A stretch of 7,890 bases of DNA. Origin: an uncultured Alphaproteobacteria bacterium. GTDB lineage: Bacteria > Pseudomonadota > Alphaproteobacteria > Micavibrionales > Micavibrionaceae. The number at the start of each line of letters is the position of its first letter. Within the stretch, counting starts at the first letter, position 1. This document shows, piece after piece, positions 5,248 to 7,890 of this stretch. The notes beneath the pieces were generated by a model that saw nothing but the letters and a program-made list of their open reading frames with translations, was not told where the DNA came from and ran no database searches. Where the stretch lies: NCBI GenBank assembly GCA_934538895.1, contig CAKTCH010000063.1, positions 1-7,890 of the forward strand, read 5' to 3'. The position numbers and the translations under genes were made by a program.

Positions 5248-6465
5248 ATGTCGATTCTTGCCAAACGCCTGAATGTTATCAAACCCTCTCCCACCATTGC
5301 CGTCACGATGAAGGCGGCTGAACTGAAAGCGGCTGGCCGCGATATTATCGGCCTCGGCGCGGGCGAGCCGGATTTCGACACCCCCGACAACATCAAGGAA
5401 GCCGCGACCGTGGCGATGAAAAAAGGCGATACGCGCTACACCGCCGTGGACGGCACCCCCGCGCTGAAAGACGCCATCGTCGAAAAATTCAGGCGCGAAA
5501 ACGGCCTGGAATATAAACGCGAGAACATCACCGTCGGCACCGGCGGCAAACAGGTATTGTATAATGCGCTGATGGCATCGCTGAACCCCGGCGACGAAGT
5601 CATCATCCCCGCGCCGTACTGGGTTTCCTACCCGGATATGACGTTGCTGGCGGAGGGCACGCCCGTATTCGTGAAATGCCCCGAAAGCAACGGTTTCAAG
5701 CTGAAGGCCGAGGACCTTGAAAAAGCCATCACGCCGAAAACCAAATGGCTGATCCTGAATTCGCCGTCGAACCCGACGGGTGCGGCCTACACGCGCGGCG
5801 AATTGAAGGCGCTGACGGATGTGCTGCTGAAGCACCCGCATGTCTGGGTCATGACTGACGATATTTATGAACACCTGACCTATGACGGTTTTGAATTTTT
5901 CACCCCGGCGCAAGTCGAACCGCAACTGATCGGCCGCACCCTGACCGTGAACGGCGTGTCCAAGGCCTACGCCATGACCGGCTGGCGCATCGGTTACGCC
6001 GCGGGGCCGAAAGAGCTGATAAAGGCAATGGCGGTGATCCAGTCGCAAAGCACGTCCAACCCCAGTTCGATATCGCAGGCCGCCGCCGTCGCCGCGCTGA
6101 ACGGCGATCAATCCTTCCTGAAAGGCTGGAAAGACGCTTACCAGAAACGCCGCGATCTCGTGGTGACGATGCTGAACGAAGCCGAAGGCGTCACATGCCC
6201 GAAACCGGAAGGCGCTTTCTATGTTTATGCCTCCTGCGCCGGTTGCATCGGCAGGGAGACGCCGGACGGCAAGATCATCGAAACCGATACCGATTTCGTC
6301 AACTACCTGCTGGAAAGCGTGGGGGTGGCCTGCGTGCAGGGCGAAGCTTTCGGCCTGTCGCCTTATTTCCGCATTTCCTATGCGACGTCGGATAAGGCGC
6401 TGGAAGACGCCTGCACGCGCATCCGCAAGGCTTGCGGCGCGCTGAAGCAACGCGCAGCGGCTTAA
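5248..6465 (+). CDS. aatA: Aspartate aminotransferase, class I, subgroup Ib (possibly also prephenate aminotransferase)
   Basis: This 405-residue cytoplasmic PLP enzyme interconverts aspartate + 2-oxoglutarate and oxaloacetate + glutamate. The cofactor lysine is K239 in VSKAYAMTGWRIGY. The other fold-type I marks are GLGAGEPDFDTP (35-46), PAPYWVSYPD (121-130) for ring stacking and NSPSNPTG (171-178). TDDIYEHL (203-210) supplies the Asp and Tyr that hold the cofactor, and FRISYA carries the substrate-carboxylate Arg (R375). The segment SCAGCIGRETPDGK (329-342) is a feature I associate with alphaproteobacterial Ib enzymes. Some Ib enzymes in this class also transaminate prephenate to arogenate for Tyr/Phe synthesis, which the sequence cannot settle. 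Length and start are normal, with an excellent Shine-Dalgarno. The upstream leader has possible alternative hairpins. The gene ends 5 bp from the stop of the convergent patatin-like gene. Confidence 0.95.
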   Translation: MSILAKRLNVIKPSPTIAVTMKAAELKAAGRDIIGLGAGEPDFDTPDNIKEAATVAMKKGDTRYTAVDGTPALKDAIVEKFRRENGLEYKRENITVGTGGKQVLYNALMASLNPGDEVIIPAPYWVSYPDMTLLAEGTPVFVKCPESNGFKLKAEDLEKAITPKTKWLILNSPSNPTGAAYTRGELKALTDVLLKHPHVWVMTDDIYEHLTYDGFEFFTPAQVEPQLIGRTLTVNGVSKAYAMTGWRIGYAAGPKELIKAMAVIQSQSTSNPSSISQAAAVAALNGDQSFLKGWKDAYQKRRDLVVTMLNEAEGVTCPKPEGAFYVYASCAGCIGRETPDGKIIETDTDFVNYLLESVGVACVQGEAFGLSPYFRISYATSDKALEDACTRIRKACGALKQRAAA

Positions 6466-6470
6466 TTCTC

Positions 6471-7890
6471 TCAGGCGACCTTGTGCTTGAGCTGTGGCGA
6501 CGGCGCGGGCTTTTCTGACGTTTCCAGAGGATTGAAAGGGGCGGGGGCCTGGAAGGGCAGGGGATGCGTGTCATGATGCGCGGCTGCGGTGAATGCGGCC
6601 TTTACCCCCAGCCGCTCCGTAATTTCATCGAACCTGGGTTTGCCGATATGCCCCAGCAGATACATGTTGTCTGCCATCGTCTGCCACAAGTGGTTGACCT
6701 CGTCACGCTTGTCGCGCAGATATTTTTCGGCGCGCCACTGAATCTTGGCCATGTTCTCGGGGCTGGCGTCCGTAATGTCGATCGAAGGAAACTTCCGTTC
6801 TTCATTCAGATCTTTCCATGACATGCGCGGTGAAAAATAAAAAATATTCTCTTCGCCGATCCTTTCGGCAAGGTCCTTGTGCCAGGCCGTCGTCGTATAG
6901 GCTTTGGTATCTTCAAGGAAATGATCGTTACCGATCTCGCCGTTCTCGGTATAAAACTCAAAAATCTGCTCGTCGCTCAGTTCATCCGCTGCGTTATGGC
7001 CTGTACTGAGCGTAATGGAAATGACGCCCATGTCCTGCGGCTTGTGCTTGATGATCTGGGAGATGACGAACCCGGAATAATGGATGGTGGCCTTATCCGC
7101 CATCAATGTGCCATCCTCCGTGATATGCGGCGGGAAGGCCAGCAGGTTGGCCGTCGTCGCCATATTGGCGTCCCACACTTTCATATGATGCGGGGCGGCC
7201 TCTGCCACCGGCGCGTCCGGCCTCATATCCAGAAAATTCTCACGGCGCGAATACATATAGACGACAGATTTTTCGCGCAGGTTGAAGGCGGCGGTATAAA
7301 TCGACCCCACCAGACCCGTCAGTTGCATGTCGCCCATGCGTGCCTTGAAAAGCTGCTCTTTGATTTCGGGGCTGTGGTAACGGTTTTCGCGCGGCCCCAG
7401 CCACGATTTGGCTTTATCCATAGAGAACAGACTGGCGCGTGTAAAAAGCGTCGATAGCGAGCCTTGCTGTGCTCTGCTGCGCCGGTTCAACAGGAACCCG
7501 ATTTCCTCGATGCAACGCTTGGTGCGCGGACTGGCTTTGTAAGGCTCTATCTTCTTCTTGGGATTTCCCGGCGTGTCTTCGCTGATCTTCTTCGTCATTT
7601 TCAGACAGGCATCGACGTCGGAGCGCGTCAGCCAGATATTCGTCGCGCGCTCGCGCAACGCGGCGACAGTGCCTTTCCTGTCGCCGGGAACCTCGTCGAT
7701 GAGCAGGTTGCAATATTGCTTGATGCGTTCTACATGGGCGCGGTCCCTGCGGCTTTCCGCGGGATCGAAAAGGCGTTTGGCCAGGCTGATCCCGTTCGAC
7801 GCCAGCAGGTTGAACCAGCGGCGGGGTTTTTGCGCGAACATGCGACCGCAATCGTCGTCATACATGTGCATAAGCTGCTTACAGCTATAG
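6471..7890 (-). CDS. Patatin-like phospholipase family protein, C-terminal part (5' end outside window)
   Basis: The frame stays open to the right edge. The first in-window ATG (7871) has no Shine-Dalgarno and is preceded by in-frame residues YSCKQL. YSCKQLMHMYDDDCGRMF resembles the segment that follows the GxSxG elbow in patatins, so I infer that the start, the GGGxRG oxyanion motif and the catalytic serine lie beyond 7890. Numbering from that ATG, HSPEIKEQLFKARMGDMQL (166-184) and IYTAAFNL (191-198) fit the central patatin core. WDANMATTANLLAFPP (233-248) matches the usual 'AT-AAP-yFpP' block. MADKATIHYSG (257-267) matches the 'DGG--NNP' block with Asp259 kept, and MGVISITLSTG (281-291) is the late strand. 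Residues about 40-145 are a Lys/Arg-rich insertion not expected in simple patatins. The tail (about 433-466) is Pro-rich and low in complexity. Patatins are Ser-Asp lipid acyl hydrolases; activity here is uncertain. Confidence 0.68.
   Translation of the reverse strand, partial: YSCKQLMHMYDDDCGRMFAQKPRRWFNLLASNGISLAKRLFDPAESRRDRAHVERIKQYCNLLIDEVPGDRKGTVAALRERATNIWLTRSDVDACLKMTKKISEDTPGNPKKKIEPYKASPRTKRCIEEIGFLLNRRSRAQQGSLSTLFTRASLFSMDKAKSWLGPRENRYHSPEIKEQLFKARMGDMQLTGLVGSIYTAAFNLREKSVVYMYSRRENFLDMRPDAPVAEAAPHHMKVWDANMATTANLLAFPPHITEDGTLMADKATIHYSGFVISQIIKHKPQDMGVISITLSTGHNAADELSDEQIFEFYTENGEIGNDHFLEDTKAYTTTAWHKDLAERIGEENIFYFSPRMSWKDLNEERKFPSIDITDASPENMAKIQWRAEKYLRDKRDEVNHLWQTMADNMYLLGHIGKPRFDEITERLGVKAAFTAAAHHDTHPLPFQAPAPFNPLETSEKPAPSPQLKHKVA

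Noticed and set aside
5215..6450. A 411-codon open frame antisense to the aminotransferase
   Set aside because: It is a frame shadow of a well-recognised PLP enzyme. Its translation is His/Arg/Gly-rich with no family motif and no ribosome site.
6879..7457. A 192-codon plus-strand frame opposite the patatin-like gene
   Set aside because: The minus-strand frame shows the patatin core motifs; this frame is rich in Arg/His and resembles nothing.
6471..7871. Treating the patatin-like gene as complete with a start at 7871
   Set aside because: The frame is open to the window edge, upstream residues continue a patatin-like segment, there is no ribosome site at that ATG, and the nucleophile motif is missing.
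1..7890. CRISPR array, insertion sequence, prophage or antiphage island
   Set aside because: I found no regularly spaced repeats, transposase, integrase, terminal inverted repeats or phage genes. The patatin-like gene alone, without a nucleotide cyclase neighbour in view, does not support a CBASS call.

Overview
The window looks like chromosomal DNA from an alphaproteobacterium. The evidence is the class Ib aspartate aminotransferase with its 'CAG-IG-ETPDGK' insertion, the AmgK-type sugar kinase and the moderately GC-rich coding style. The exact lineage cannot be fixed from sequence alone. I see no insertion sequence, prophage, CRISPR array, tRNA or rRNA. Six protein genes fill most of the window, two of them cut by its edges.

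Layout, left to right. On the plus strand are the last 244 codons of mfd (1-736), a possible intrinsic terminator, an unrecognised 140-aa gene (900-1322) and an AmgK-like anomeric amino-sugar kinase (1365-2456). On the minus strand is a translationally coupled two-gene envelope unit, read right to left. It comprises a UPF0104/LPG-synthase-TM-like membrane protein (4884-3817) and an O-antigen ligase/polymerase (Wzy_C) protein (3820-2453). The stop codons of the kinase and the ligase overlap head-on.

A 363-bp divergent intergenic region (4885-5247) follows. It is unusually rich in nested inverted repeats: a rod about 152 nt long closed by CCTTAGC/GCTAAGG, then several small hairpins, some of them mutually exclusive. 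I interpret it as a candidate structured RNA gene. A 6S-type RNA is one hypothesis, and a leader of the minus-strand operon is the alternative. An attenuator-like stretch follows, just upstream of the aminotransferase.

From 5248 to 6465 is the class I aspartate (possibly also prephenate) aminotransferase. It converges at 5 bp spacing on a large minus-strand gene (6471 to the right edge). That gene encodes the C-terminal part of a patatin-like acyl hydrolase with an unusual lysine/arginine-rich insertion and a degenerate DGG motif. Its N-terminus with the expected nucleophile serine lies outside the window.

The functional themes are DNA repair (mfd), cell-wall sugar salvage (amgK-like), surface polysaccharide export or ligation (the minus-strand pair), amino-acid metabolism (aminotransferase) and lipid hydrolysis (patatin). 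Apart from the coupled envelope pair there is no sign that they form one pathway. The most original element is the intergenic structured region.
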